64,000 nucleotides of DNA, taken from assembly GCA_040397785.1 (NCBI GenBank), contig JBBAVI010000009.1:1-64000 (forward strand). The letters are read 5' to 3'. Both the position numbers and the translations under genes were made by a program. Shown here one piece after another: positions 1 through 10,738 of this stretch (within the stretch, counting starts at the first letter, position 1; every line of letters begins with the position of its first letter). The notes below the pieces were generated by a model, which made no database searches, was not told the origin of the DNA, and worked only from the letters and a program-made list of their open reading frames with translations. This DNA comes from M3007 sp040397785 (GTDB lineage: Bacteria; Bacteroidota; Bacteroidia; Chitinophagales; Saprospiraceae).

Positions 1-3000
1 CGTTTTTGATGTAGTTCGGTTGGTAGTTGGTGATCGGGCAGAACAGGGTAATGTCTGCGCATTCGATGACCGGTTCTAACTTATCTTCTAATTTGAAGGT
101 ACCCCAGGTTTTGTTACAAGAAACGATGTTTTCGATTTCTGCAATCAAAGTTTGGCCTACATATGAGAATGGGACCGGGTTCGGCACAGGCAGACCTTGT
201 TGTGTGCGCAGTTTCACCTTGTAATAGCCGCCCAAGCAGAATGCCTGGTCTGTGCAGTTTTCGTCTTCCCCTTCCAGAATATCTACATCGTTGATCAATA
301 CTTCACAATCGGCATCCACAGACACATACACGAGGTTATTAGCCGCCATATTTTGTGTAGTTTTCCAGCAATTACCGATGTTATTCGCCAAATCTGGGTC
401 ATTGTACGTGCCATTAAGGTCCAAACCATCGTTCGACAAATCACTGGCAACAAACTGCTGACCGCCATTGAAGAAGTTTGGAATTGGTTGACCCTGGTAG
501 TTTACAGCGTTACCCGTGCCAGAAGCCTGGAACTGCAAGTACAAAGAGGCTGGTTCTGGAATATTCGAAGGTTTTACCTCAAATACATACCGAACCACCA
601 CTTTTTCACCCGGCCACAGCAATCCGCTGGTACCGTTGAAGAGTTTAATATCTGATGTACCGTTAAAGTTCGGGTTCGCAACGGGCAACTGTTGTGGATT
701 ACCCGCTGTGCCACATTCCCAAGTGGAATTAATCACCGTTGGCGCACCCATCGTCATAATAAAGGCCGCACCCAATTGCTGTTGAAGGGCAACTTGTGCC
801 TGAATATTAGCCAATGGCACCGCCATTACGTAGCCGTTTTCAAAACCACCTGTGTTGGTGATGCACAAATCAACAATTACCTTGAACTGACCACACTGGC
901 TGCCTTTTTCGACACCTGCGATTTTTTGGTTCAATTCAATATTGGGTTCTTGTACATAACCAAAATCTAAACTCAAGTTGGTCAAACGATCTGGATAGTT
1001 GTAAACTGTCGGAAGATCGCCCAGGCTATTTTCATTCAATACACCCAAAGTAGCCGTTGGAGATGCCAACAAGTTTGGCACTGCAAACGTAGTAGAAGGT
1101 GTACCATCTGAGTCCGGATTGTCATTTGCTGCCGTATTGTTGGCAATTGTAAGGATTTTACGCGCAGGAACGGCCAACTCAGGGTTTAACAAAATTAACG
1201 AATCAATGCCGTTTCCAGTAATTACTGCAGCGTATTTACGCGGAACAACCCGATACTGACCTTGAATCAAACCACAGAAGTAGTAAATACCTTGTTGGTT
1301 TTCACCTTGTGTACCGGTTGCTGTCAATTTGCGGTAAACGCGGTTGTCAATTGGCGTTGCTAAATTTCCGTCAGCACCACCCCAAACCAACACCAGGTCA
1401 ACATTATTAATACCGGTTTCGGTCAAGAAGTCTTTCGGAACATCGGTGGTCACCTGATCACCGCGCAAGTCATTATCAAACCAAGCATAGTTACCTGCTT
1501 TAGAAACCGGAATGTAGTAATCTTCAACTTCACCACCAATCGCCAAACCAGCAGAACCCAAGCCTGGCTGACAGTGGATACGGAAACGCGCCCGCACCGC
1601 ACCACCGTTGAAGGTTGCTGTAACGGGTACATTGAAACATACATCGCGAACCACATTGGTACCGGTAGCCAAAGCCAAATCGGTAACCGCTTGTTCGCCC
1701 GCATCAAACTGGTTGTTGCCGTTGTAATCCAACCATGCACTTAAGAACGTATTGTTGGTGCGCACCAAACCTGGCACATCAAAAGCAGTATACGTAATCC
1801 GCACACAAGCCTGGTAACCTGGAACCAACGGTGTAATAAACGACACACCGTTTTCATCATCGCTACCGCCTGCGCAAGCACCTTGCGTACGTGTGCTGCC
1901 CGTAAAGTCATCACCGCTCGCCCAGGTACCGGCCGTGCCGCTCGGGTCGATGGTTGCGTTGCGTTCAGCATCTACACAAGTACCGAGGTATTTTGATGGC
2001 TGCTGAATGTGTTGTGCACCGCTGTTATCAGGCGTATCATCCGTTACATAAGTATCTGGCAAATCGCCAAAATCGATGCTCACAAAACCGAAGTCGAAGG
2101 TTTCGTTGGTCTGGTTGTCCGGGAAAGTACCCAGTACACCTGGCGCATTATCGCCATTGCCGTTTTCACCCGTTGGCTGCGTGGTGATGCTCGCCAGGGT
2201 AATGCTAAACGGCTGGTTCATCACCATCGTCAAATCATTGCCGGTTTGCTCACCATCGGAGTCTCTTACGTCATTACCCGCTGTATTGGCCAAAGTTGGC
2301 GTCATATCGCTTGGTGTAAGGGAAACAATTTTATAAGTACCCTCGATCAAACCGCAGTAGTTGTACTCACCCACGATGTTTACACCGCTTGCGGCAGACA
2401 AAGTAGTGGTAGTATAAGTGCGGTTATCACCTGTGGTTGCAACATTGCCGTCTGGACCACCCCAAACCAACTGCATGTTCACCCCGCCAATTCCTGGCTC
2501 GGTGGTTTGCTGCTGACCGTCGAAGTTGTAGTCTTCCCAAACGATGTTACCTACTTTCACTACGTTTTTCTTGTAATCTTCTACCTCACCCTGTGGTACT
2601 GGGCTGGTTCCGAATTTATCCGGACCATTCGCCGTCAAGCCACCCGTTGGTGATAAACGGAAGCGCGAGAATACCATCCCTGCATTGAAGGTAGCCGTAG
2701 AAGGTACCGTAAAGCAGTATGGTGCATTGTTTACACCGCCATTCGCAACAACGCCGTTGTTGGAGAATACCAATGCTTCTGCAGCATCCAGCAATCCGTT
2801 GCCGTTCCAGTCGATCCAGCCTTGCAATACAGCACCAGCACCGGTTGTATTCACCGCTGTTACATTAATGCAGGCTTCGAAACCTGGAATCAAAGGTGTT
2901 GCAAACACAATCCCTGATTCATCATCTGCTGAACCAGTATTGTTGTTATCGTCGCCGTCGGCTGTTGCATTCGGCAAACCGTCTTGCTCACCGTCAACAC

Positions 3001-6000
3001 TGTTACCCAGGCTCAAACCTGGAATAATTACGTGTACTGCGCCGCCGCCAGCCATGGTTGTACTGAAGGTCGTACCATTACCGGTTTGTGGTAAATCACC
3101 ATAATCTAAGAATGCAAAGCCAAAGTCGTGGGTTTCGTCCGTCTGGTTGTTCGGGAAGGTACCTACTGCTGCCGGAGACGCATCACCCAATCCATTTTCA
3201 TTGATTGGAAGCGCCGTCACATCTAAAAGGGTAAACGTTTCCATCGTCATCGCCAAATTCATACCGACAACTGGGCCGTCAGAATCCTGTGCATTGTTGG
3301 CACCAATGTCCCAACGCGTTGGGGTCATATTATTTGGTGTGGTAGCAACGACTTTATAAGTACCATTGATCAAACCACAGTAGTAGTATTCACCCTGACC
3401 GGTAGTTGAAGAAGTCAAAATAGAACCATACGTCACGTCATCACCACCGTTGTCGATGGTTCCGTTCGGGCCAGCCCAAATCAAGGTCATGGTAACTCCA
3501 TTAATACCTGGTTCGCCAGCATCCTGGATACCGTTGAAATTGCGGTCTTCCCATACCAGGTTTCCTACTTTACCTACATTCAATTTATAATCTTCCACTT
3601 CACCTTGTGGAACGGCAGTCTGGCCGTATTTATCCGGGCCATCCGCATTCAAGCCCCCGTTGGGCGACAAGCGGAAACGAGCGAACACCATACCATCGTT
3701 GAATACCGCAGTATTTGGTACGGCGAATGTGTAAGGCGCATTGCTTACACCGTTATTTGGAACAATACCATTATTCGTAAATACTAAAGCCTCATTGGCA
3801 TCCAACAAACCATTGTTGTTCCAGTCGATCCAACCTTGTAACACCGCATTTGCGCCGGTCATGTTCATCGCTGAAACCGTGATGGTTGCGTTGTTGCCTG
3901 GAATCAAAGGCGTCGCGAATACAATACCGTCTTCGTCATCAGTCACACCTGTGTTGGTGTTATCATCGCCACTTGCTGTTGCATTGGTGGTTGCATCGCG
4001 CTCGCCATCTACTCCTGCGCCCAATTTCAGGCCCGGGATGATTACGTGCACGGCACCGCCTTCTGCCATGGTGGAGTTAAACTGATCACCGTTGCCAGAT
4101 TCTGGCAAGTCACCATAATCCAAAAATGCAAAACCCTGGTCGTGGGTTTCATCATCCTGGTTGTCATTGAAATTACCCACTGGAGAAGCGCCGCTGTCCC
4201 CTGTTCCATTTTCACCGGTTGGTGTTGGGAAGGTGAACGTAACGGTTTCCATGGTCATCGACAAATCCATGCCTGTAATTGTACCATCGCTGTCTGCCAC
4301 GCCGCCATTCGTTTGGGTGCCTTGGTTCGAACGCGTTGGCGTCATATTATTCGGTGTAGTAAAGGTGATTTTGTACTGGTTATCATTTGCACCCGGACCA
4401 TCGGTCAAGCCACAGAAGTAGTACTCACCCGTTTGGAAGTTACCCGTACCTGTTGTTGCAGTCGGATAAACCACATCTGCATTTGCACCAGTACCACCAA
4501 TTGCGCCATCCGCACCCAACCAGGTGAGGGTAACGACTGCATTGTTGATACCTGGTTCGCCAGCATCCTGCGTTCCATTGAAATTATAATCTTCAAAAAC
4601 GAAATTACCCAATTTGCCCAATTGCAATTTGTAATCTTCGATCTCACCGTCTGGAACAAGTCCTGTTTGTGCGTCGGCTGCAAGATTACCTGCAGGACTT
4701 AAACGGAAACGGATGTATGCTGCACCACCTGGCGCAAATGTTGCATTCGAAGGCACATTGAAGCAAAGTTGTGCGTTGGTCAAGCCGCCATTCGGCACTA
4801 CTGCACCACCGCCAGCGCCATTAAAGCTGCCAGAGGTAATTGCTTCATTGGCCTGGAACGTACCATTGCCATTGAAATCTACCCACATTTGAAGTACCGC
4901 AGTACTACCAGTTGCATTCATGGCATTTACCTGAATACATGCTTGTGCGCCCGGAATCATTGGCGTAATAAAGGTCACGCCGTTTTCATCATCGCCTGCT
5001 GGCGTAGAAGTTCCCAGGGTTGCAAGTCCAGTTGTGTTATCGTCACCGCCCGTCATCAAACCGGCCATTGCCTCAGGCGCGCCATCCACTTCTGAATCGA
5101 CACTCGCCCCTAATTTGAGATCAATATTGATTAAATGGTTGGGCGCGTTTGTACCAGCCGTTCCATAGGTATTCGGCAAGTCACCATAATCGTAACAACC
5201 CAAAATACGGTCTACCAAGCGGCAAAGACGGTTCGTCTCGTCCACTACCGTAACTTTTACCATTTCACCCGGCGCTACATTGTAAGGACCAAAAGGGCCA
5301 TACGCCTGACCATAATTTAAGCCCGTTACTACCGCCAGCTGCACAGTTGGCAGGTTCGGACGACAATACTCTATAATTAAGGTGTAGGTATTGCCACCAG
5401 CGGTACCTGTTTTGAATGCTGTGATCGACTGGAGGGTGATTTTATCATCGTTCAAGTTATTGGGGGTACCGTTGTTATCACAGGAAGGAATAATACGTGT
5501 ACCAGAAAGGATACAATCTGGAGGCGTAATACCCATATCCAACGTAAGGTTCACCTCAGGAATACCCAAGGTTACCAATTGCGACATACCCATTACCGGG
5601 TCAACATCGCTATCCAAAGCATCGCTGTTATTACCATTTGCATTTTGCACCGTAACGAACGTGGTTGGAGGCAAGGTTGCCAAGTCAAACACAACATAAT
5701 AGTTGCCCGCAGCAAGGTTGGTAAACAAATAGAAACCAGGGTTCCCATCAATATCAAAGCCGGTAAAAATAGAACCCAAGTTGGTATCATCGCCATTGCC
5801 TTTGATCAAATCCGTAGATTTAAACAAAGTTACTCTAATGTTATTGACACCTTCTGAAAGCGGTTCGTCCTGCAAACCATTTTGGTTCTGATCCACCCAA
5901 ACGTAATTACCAATTTCAGAACCCGGATCCTGTTTCACCGCAATACCTACTTTATTCGGTTCCGCAGTCAGGAATTCGTTCTGATTGTCTTTGCGACGGC

Positions 6001-9000
6001 CCTGGAACGCAAAACTGTTCCAAGCAATCTGATTCGGTGGTGTATTGTAGGGTGAAAACATGTGCCAGTCAATAGAAAAAGTATCGGCTGGTAAAATATC
6101 AACATTGGAGAAATCAAGTTTCACCGATTGTACTAAAGAGATATCGGCAGGGGTTAAAGTCCAGTTCGGACCCGTACATCCTGCCGGTGCAATATCCGGG
6201 TTGAATTCGGTGCGGCAGGGATTCTGCTCATAAGAGTAGTACACCTGAATTCCCGCAGGTGCAACAATCGGAGCCGCAAGTGTAGGGCGCCATTCGGTAA
6301 AACGCGCTTCATCCACACGCAATACCCCTCTATCTCCTACGAAAGGCAGGATATCAATCACCACTACCTTTTCAATAGTAATGTTACCTGGATTGAAAAT
6401 TTGCAGGCGGTAAGTAGCACCGCCGCCGGCGAAAGTCCGACCAATACCATTCAGGTTTGTCAGATTTGGCGGCAAAGCGCCATCCGGGTTGAAATACACA
6501 AAATCATTGTCGCAAACACCTTTTACCCCTTTTCTAGAGCGTACTACTGCCAAGGTCAATACAGAAAGGTTATTGCTACATGCCTGCTGTAAATAAGGTG
6601 ACAAACTTTCATTTTCGCCGCTGCTTGCTACCGTAGTAATACGACGTGGGTCGATGTTCGGCCCCTGTCCATCAATCCGGAAACAATTATTAAAGGTCGT
6701 TCCAGCAGGCGTACCCGCCTTTAACCGTACTTTATAACGGATTTCCTTCAAATTGGAAAGTGCATTGCCTGGATCTGCTCCAGGAAGGCTTGCCCATACC
6801 CATCTCAAAGCCCTAGTTACAGGGTCATATGTGTAGGAGGTAGGGGTAGGTAAATTGGTATAAACAATTGCTTCTGACTGGATTAACTCCAGGTAAGTAG
6901 GCAAAATATCCGCTATAGTCAAGTTGGTAACATCAAACGAACCTGAATTATTGAATTGAAGCGTATAGAAAAATTCCTCCGTAGGCAATACAGTACCATC
7001 TGTAACGGAAATCACCTTTCTCGCATTCACCGGTCCAACGGGTTCGACCGAAAGGTTGTCACAATCGGTCACCGGATCAATGCGTACGTTGTTGCCTTGA
7101 CCAACTACAGAGAATCCTTCTACGGAGAAGCAGTTTGAAACGGAACCTGGAGGGGTTCCTGTTTTTACCGTTACACGATACGTAATGTCGAATTGTGCGC
7201 CGTTTCCAGGAAACAACAACGGCGAAAAGTCCCATTTCAACAAGGTACGGCCACCAGAAATAGCCGTAGATGTAAATGGCTGAAAACCTGGATTACCTAC
7301 CTGATAAGCTGTTATCAAGGCTTGTACATTGGCGCTATAAATAACCGTACCTGGTACAAAAGTATATTTTGCAGGCAAGGTATCAATCACCAATACATCG
7401 GTCACATTGAAGTTACCGTTGTGGCGCCATTGTAACTTGTACTGAATCAAGTCTTCCGGGAAAATCTTGTTCGTTGGTGCCGTCAAGTCCTGGCAGAAAA
7501 TCTTGTTCGGATTGTTGGGGCCAACAGGCAATACCTGCACCGTTTGGCAATCTTGAAATTCGGTTGCAACACAAAACTCCATGGCGTCCGGATTGGCAGG
7601 AACCGTTCCGTTCACGGTAAAGCAGTTGTTGAGCGTCGTTGCCAACGTCATATCATTCACCCGAGCCCGGAATGTGAGTGTATAAGTTGTACACTCAAAA
7701 TTATCGGCATTGGCCACCTGATCCCCCGGAAGGTTGTTCGGAAGTGTCCAAGTAAGGGTATTCGCTACATTGGTCGGATCCGCAAAGGCAACATTTTGCC
7801 ATTTTGAACTGCCGGTGATATAAGTAAACTGGGAAGGAAGTACATCTGACAGATTTCCCGCTACAAATGGGTTCAGTCCACAATGATCAAACTTTAAGGT
7901 AAACGTAACGGTATCCCGAGGATACACCTGGCTCACATTTGCTGTTTTATCAATGTTTTGTGGTCCAAGGTTCGGATCGCGCGCTACCTCGCTGATCGAG
8001 CAAGTTTGCGAAGGATTGGAAGCATTGAAGGTACCATTTACTTGCAAATTAACCTGCAAACACGCATAACCACTGCCATTTGGGTTATCATCATTACAAA
8101 CCGTACAAGCACCATCCTGAATACGCGGATTGGCGCCATCCACTACCCCACTACCATCAATGGCATTGGGAACAACGGTGTAATTAAACACCAAAGGCGA
8201 ACTCGGCATAAAGCCAGCCGGTACCGCGCTTACGAAAGAATAGGTTATTTTGGTCAAATACGTACCAGCAGCCAGGGCTTGACCACCTGTACCAGCCATA
8301 TTGCTGGTAACAAAACTGTAATTGAACGGTCCGCCCGCAGAAGTGAAGTAGGACACATCTACATTTAAACCTGCAGTATTATAAATACCCGCTGGGATTT
8401 GAGTAATCTGTACTTCATTTGGAAAATCGACCGTCACCGTGAAAGGCGAAAGCGCAACGTTACCACTGTTGGAATAACTCACATTCGTGGTGCCACTTGC
8501 GCCAATAACGGTTGTTGGAAGCGTCGGTTGAACACAGGCCACATTCGGCGCTGGCGGTGGCGGAGCAGGAATATTTCCTGTTTCAGTGTCCATGCCAGTC
8601 AAAGCTGTACTACACGTAGGATTCGTACCAAAAAACACACCTTTCAACGAAACAGACTGACCAACTGCAAAAGTCGGTGTGTTGTAAATCAAATTTACAT
8701 TAAAAGTCTGATTCGCACTGTAATTGGCTGGTCCCCATTGAAGGGTATCCGGGTTACCACCCGAACCCGGAATCTGGGTGCAAGCGTCGCAAGAACTCAC
8801 CGTTGCATCATTTGGAATCGCAACTTTTACAATGGTATTATTCAAGTTAAAATTAGACGAGGCCGAACGGATCAGCCGAACCCGATAATTCGAGATCTGA
8901 CCAAGGGTGCGTATATTGTCTGTTATAACGTTTATCGTCCATGGGTTAGCGGTATCATTTACCGTCACATTTGCCGTATTATCATTCGGGTTATTATCGC

Positions 9001-9601
9001 TCGAACCACCTGTTGTAGCGGCCGTTACCGTGGTCGAAACGACCGTTCCATTACAAATCGTACCCACCGGATAAGTCACTGTCAACTCCAACATCCCCTG
9101 GCTACCTGCCGGCAATGGGTTGATGAAGATGATGTCGAAATTGTAACCACCTGCAGTTGCATTGAGCGAGGTGGAGGCTACATCCAGGGTTCCATTGAAG
9201 GATATCTGGCCGCCATTTAATACCGGAACCGGAATAAACACCCGAATCATGGCACCATCAATATTCGAGGCCACTGCGCCCGTAGAATAATTAATGGTGT
9301 ATAGTACAGGGTTTCCAGCCGTAATGGTGATCGGATTGGCAGAAATACTGGCATTGAAGTCGCCAGGCGCCATTTCTGCCAGACTCGTCCAATCTAAAGT
9401 TGGACTTGAAGTAGGATGCGGCGCTGATGTTTCAGCCGGGTGGGCCGATAACACAGCAATGCTCCAAAAGGCAAAAAAAACAGGCAGCAAAATGCTACTT
9501 GCTTTTTTACCCAGCATACCGAATGGGCTAAATGACAATAAGCCTAGGCATCGCTGCCAGGCAATTGAGGAAAGAAAACGCATGTGGAAACAAGTTTTCA
9601 T
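1..9601 (-). CDS. Giant secreted adhesin-like protein (DUF11 + SdrD_B + GEVED modules), partial
   Basis: The frame is open for about 3,200 codons and runs off the left edge, so the C-terminus (where a T9SS signal would be expected) is not visible. In-frame ATGs lie at 9601, 9583 and 9517; the last gives the most normal signal peptide (MLGKKASSILLPVFF..., cleavage near VLSA/HP). Order from the N-terminus: signal; tandem DUF11-like beta-sandwich domains down to about 6000 (for example the stretch around 7450 with the ...DTLPAKYTFVPGT pattern); an SdrD_B/Cna-B-like domain near 5900-5500 (GNYVWVDQNQNGLQD); four GEVED plus SdrD_B pairs (about 5200-950); then a further repeat-poor region. It is probably an exported surface or matrix protein of Bacteroidota type. 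No catalytic domain is recognised. DUF11 and SdrD_B are structural folds, so the adhesive role is inferred. Its strong promoter-like element and long leader are listed separately. Confidence 0.85.
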   Translation of the reverse strand, partial: MKTCFHMRFLSSIAWQRCLGLLSFSPFGMLGKKASSILLPVFFAFWSIAVLSAHPAETSAPHPTSSPTLDWTSLAEMAPGDFNASISANPITITAGNPVLYTINYSTGAVASNIDGAMIRVFIPVPVLNGGQISFNGTLDVASTSLNATAGGYNFDIIFINPLPAGSQGMLELTVTYPVGTICNGTVVSTTVTAATTGGSSDNNPNDNTANVTVNDTANPWTINVITDNIRTLGQISNYRVRLIRSASSNFNLNNTIVKVAIPNDATVSSCDACTQIPGSGGNPDTLQWGPANYSANQTFNVNLIYNTPTFAVGQSVSLKGVFFGTNPTCSTALTGMDTETGNIPAPPPPAPNVACVQPTLPTTVIGASGTTNVSYSNSGNVALSPFTVTVDFPNEVQITQIPAGIYNTAGLNVDVSYFTSAGGPFNYSFVTSNMAGTGGQALAAGTYLTKITYSFVSAVPAGFMPSSPLVFNYTVVPNAIDGSGVVDGANPRIQDGACTVCNDDNPNGSGYACLQVNLQVNGTFNASNPSQTCSISEVARDPNLGPQNIDKTANVSQVYPRDTVTFTLKFDHCGLNPFVAGNLSDVLPSQFTYITGSSKWQNVAFADPTNVANTLTWTLPNNLPGDQVANADNFECTTYTLTFRARVNDMTLATTLNNCFTVNGTVPANPDAMEFCVATEFQDCQTVQVLPVGPNNPNKIFCQDLTAPTNKIFPEDLIQYKLQWRHNGNFNVTDVLVIDTLPAKYTFVPGTVIYSANVQALITAYQVGNPGFQPFTSTAISGGRTLLKWDFSPLLFPGNGAQFDITYRVTVKTGTPPGSVSNCFSVEGFSVVGQGNNVRIDPVTDCDNLSVEPVGPVNARKVISVTDGTVLPTEEFFYTLQFNNSGSFDVTNLTIADILPTYLELIQSEAIVYTNLPTPTSYTYDPVTRALRWVWASLPGADPGNALSNLKEIRYKVRLKAGTPAGTTFNNCFRIDGQGPNIDPRRITTVASSGENESLSPYLQQACSNNLSVLTLAVVRSRKGVKGVCDNDFVYFNPDGALPPNLTNLNGIGRTFAGGGATYRLQIFNPGNITIEKVVVIDILPFVGDRGVLRVDEARFTEWRPTLAAPIVAPAGIQVYYSYEQNPCRTEFNPDIAPAGCTGPNWTLTPADISLVQSVKLDFSNVDILPADTFSIDWHMFSPYNTPPNQIAWNSFAFQGRRKDNQNEFLTAEPNKVGIAVKQDPGSEIGNYVWVDQNQNGLQDEPLSEGVNNIRVTLFKSTDLIKGNGDDTNLGSIFTGFDIDGNPGFYLFTNLAAGNYYVVFDLATLPPTTFVTVQNANGNNSDALDSDVDPVMGMSQLVTLGIPEVNLTLDMGITPPDCILSGTRIIPSCDNNGTPNNLNDDKITLQSITAFKTGTAGGNTYTLIIEYCRPNLPTVQLAVVTGLNYGQAYGPFGPYNVAPGEMVKVTVVDETNRLCRLVDRILGCYDYGDLPNTYGTAGTNAPNHLINIDLKLGASVDSEVDGAPEAMAGLMTGGDDNTTGLATLGTSTPAGDDENGVTFITPMIPGAQACIQVNAMNATGSTAVLQMWVDFNGNGTFQANEAITSGSFNGAGGGAVVPNGGLTNAQLCFNVPSNATFAPGGAAYIRFRLSPAGNLAADAQTGLVPDGEIEDYKLQLGKLGNFVFEDYNFNGTQDAGEPGINNAVVTLTWLGADGAIGGTGANADVVYPTATTGTGNFQTGEYYFCGLTDGPGANDNQYKITFTTPNNMTPTRSNQGTQTNGGVADSDGTITGMDLSMTMETVTFTFPTPTGENGTGDSGASPVGNFNDNQDDETHDQGFAFLDYGDLPESGNGDQFNSTMAEGGAVHVIIPGLKLGAGVDGERDATTNATASGDDNTNTGVTDDEDGIVFATPLIPGNNATITVSAMNMTGANAVLQGWIDWNNNGLLDANEALVFTNNGIVPNNGVSNAPYTFAVPNTAVFNDGMVFARFRLSPNGGLNADGPDKYGQTAVPQGEVEDYKLNVGKVGNLVWEDRNFNGIQDAGEPGINGVTMTLIWAGPNGTIDNGGDDVTYGSILTSSTTGQGEYYYCGLINGTYKVVATTPNNMTPTRWDIGANNAQDSDGPVVGMNLAMTMETFTLLDVTALPINENGLGDASPAAVGTFPNNQTDETHDFGFAFLDYGDLPQTGNGTTFSTTMAGGGAVHVIIPGLSLGNSVDGEQDGLPNATADGDDNNNTGSADDESGIVFATPLIPGFEACINVTAVNTTGAGAVLQGWIDWNGNGLLDAAEALVFSNNGVVANGGVNNAPYCFTVPSTATFNAGMVFSRFRLSPTGGLTANGPDKFGTSPVPQGEVEDYKKNVVKVGNIVWEDYNFDGQQQTTEPGIGGVNMQLVWGGPDGNVATTGDNRTYTTTTLSAASGVNIVGEYNYCGLIEGTYKIVSLTPSDMTPTLANTAGNDVRDSDGEQTGNDLTMVMNQPFSITLASITTQPTGENGNGDNAPGVLGTFPDNQTNETFDFGFVSIDFGDLPDTYVTDDTPDNSGAQHIQQPSKYLGTCVDAERNATIDPSGTAGTWASGDDFTGSTRTQGACAGGSDDENGVSFITPLVPGYQACVRITYTAFDVPGLVRTNNTFLSAWLDYNGNNQFDAGEQAVTDLALATGTNVVRDVCFNVPVTATFNGGAVRARFRIHCQPGLGSAGLAIGGEVEDYYIPVSKAGNYAWFDNDLRGDQVTTDVPKDFLTETGINNVDLVLVWGGADGNLATPIDNRVYRKLTATGTQGENQQGIYYFCGLIQGQYRVVPRKYAAVITGNGIDSLILLNPELAVPARKILTIANNTAANDNPDSDGTPSTTFAVPNLLASPTATLGVLNENSLGDLPTVYNYPDRLTNLSLDFGYVQEPNIELNQKIAGVEKGSQCGQFKVIVDLCITNTGGFENGYVMAVPLANIQAQVALQQQLGAAFIMTMGAPTVINSTWECGTAGNPQQLPVANPNFNGTSDIKLFNGTSGLLWPGEKVVVRYVFEVKPSNIPEPASLYLQFQASGTGNAVNYQGQPIPNFFNGGQQFVASDLSNDGLDLNGTYNDPDLANNIGNCWKTTQNMAANNLVYVSVDADCEVLINDVDILEGEDENCTDQAFCLGGYYKVKLRTQQGLPVPNPVPFSYVGQTLIAEIENIVSCNKTWGTFKLEDKLEPVIECADITLFCPITNYQPNYIKN
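950..5200 (-). repeat. Four tandem GEVED + SdrD_B protein modules inside the giant gene
   Basis: Each module begins with D(Y/F)GDLP (near 5190, 4120, 3090 and 2060), ends its first half with GE(V/I)EDY (near 4645, 3600, 2580 and 1520), and continues as G-N-x-(V/A)-(W/F)-x-D/E-x-(N/D)-x-x-G, a typical SdrD_B start. The period is about 1.02-1.08 kb (about 350 residues). Modules 2 and 3 are closest to each other, sharing long stretches around VLQGWIDWN and RFRLSPNGGL. Acidic (D/N)-rich loops suggest calcium binding, as in other SdrD_B domains (inference). Internal duplication explains the array. Confidence 0.8.
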
Positions 9602-9967
9602 GAAATTAAATAAATGAGTCGTCGGATAGGCATACGAATGCCAGGCCCTGGAAGAACAGAGCATTGATTAAATGCAAGCAAAACATGAAAGCAAATGCTT
9701 ATTAGTGTCTCAACAAAACGCTGAAACCAAACAAACAAATAGTATTAAAACCCAACATGATGGGTAGGGGAAAAAATGAGCTAAGACAAAGAGGGAATTA
9801 CCCCGACTGCATGTCAGGAGCTCAAGACAATTAAATTAAAACCCAACTTAATGGGAGGGGGGAAGAAAACTGGATTAGGGAGCAATACTAAAGTCTACGT
9901 GGATTAGAGCAAATTAAGCATTAAATAAAAATTGAATGCTAAAGGGAGGAAATTACACATTCGAGCG
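9602..9967 (-). other. Long untranslated leader of the giant gene with two matching small hairpins
   Basis: If the promoter at 9968-9997 is right, the mRNA has a leader of about 360 nt. It holds two copies of a short element: ACCCA-N6-TGGGT (9750-9765) and CCCA-N6-TGGG (9842-9855). Both have the same neighbours, ATTAAAACCCAAC on one side and a G-run (plus strand) on the other. I see no other gene here, no uORF with coding character and no known riboswitch motif. Confidence 0.45.
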
Positions 9968-9997
9968 CAAATGTACAGCAAGCAATGTAAATCCAAA
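9968..9997 (-). promoter_or_regulatory. Bacteroidota-type promoter for the giant gene
   Basis: On the minus strand, TTTG (9997-9994), an 18-nt spacer and TACATTTG (9975-9968) match the known Bacteroidota consensus TTTG-N17-20-TAnnTTTG, with the C that often follows. It is the best such match in the 513 bp between the giant gene and pnuC. The rest of that gap (9998-10114) is AT-rich and shows no gene. Confidence 0.5.
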
Positions 9998-10114
9998 ATT
10001 TATGTAGAAGGTTTTCAGGCATTACTACATGACTTTTACATTAAATTGTTCGTTTTTTTAGAGGAAACTACATCTGAATGTACATACAACTAGTAATAAA
10101 TTAAAAAATTATTT

Positions 10115-10690
10115 TCAACAAATTAGCGATTGTTGCTTCAATTTCGATTTCCATTCATACAGACCATAAGCTGCCAGGCCTAAAAAGACAACATAAAGTC
10201 CGGTAGTGAGGAAAAGTCCTTTGGCGCTGTATTGATATAAGTACACGGCATCCACGGTAATCCATATATGCCAGTTTTCAAGGTATTTTTTATTCATCCA
10301 CCATTGCGCCAAAAGGGACATAGCGGTCGTAAAGGCATCTACCCATGGAAGGGCGGCATCCGTGTAATGTTGCATGGTGTAGCCTAAACTGAGGGTAACA
10401 AGGATCAGAAAGATCAAACCCCAAATCCACTGGCGCCCGTTCAACTGCAACACCCTGATTTTGTCATCCTGTGCACGGTCACTGTGGGACCAAACATACC
10501 ATCCCTGGGCTTGCATCACCACATAAAGCAACTGTAAGAGCATGTCTGAATAAAACTTGGCTTCAAAAAAAATCCAGGCATATAATATGACCATTACGAT
10601 CCCAATGGGAAAGGCCCAAATATTGCGTTTTACCACCAGCCAAACGCTGATAACCCCTAAAACAGCTGCAAAAAGCTCTAAATAATTCAT
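10115..10690 (-). CDS. pnuC: PnuC-family nicotinamide riboside/vitamin transporter
   Basis: A 191-residue membrane protein, the usual length for PnuC, with about seven hydrophobic segments. The PnuC pattern is visible at the N-terminus (LELFAAVLGVISVWLVVKRN), followed by the W- and Y-rich FYSDMLLQLLYVVMQAQGWY region and a C-terminal AQWWMNKKYLENWHIWITVD segment that matches the family's substrate-binding helices. It would import nicotinamide riboside (or thiamine in the PnuT subgroup) by facilitated diffusion, trapped by a kinase. No kinase gene and no TPP-riboswitch motif is next to it, so the substrate stays open. The start is the ATG at 10690. A strong hairpin separates it from the upstream small-peptide gene. 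Confidence 0.85.
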   Translation of the reverse strand: MNYLELFAAVLGVISVWLVVKRNIWAFPIGIVMVILYAWIFFEAKFYSDMLLQLLYVVMQAQGWYVWSHSDRAQDDKIRVLQLNGRQWIWGLIFLILVTLSLGYTMQHYTDAALPWVDAFTTAMSLLAQWWMNKKYLENWHIWITVDAVYLYQYSAKGLFLTTGLYVVFLGLAAYGLYEWKSKLKQQSLIC

Positions 10691-10738
10691 CCGGTTTTAT
10701 TTCACATTAAAAAACAACGCTATACAACTCCACTATAA

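Noticed and set aside
27..9220. Many open frames on the plus strand (up to about 270 codons) and short ones in other minus frames
   Set aside because: They lie opposite or across one continuous 3,200-codon minus frame with clear domain repeats. Their translations are low-complexity and unlike proteins.
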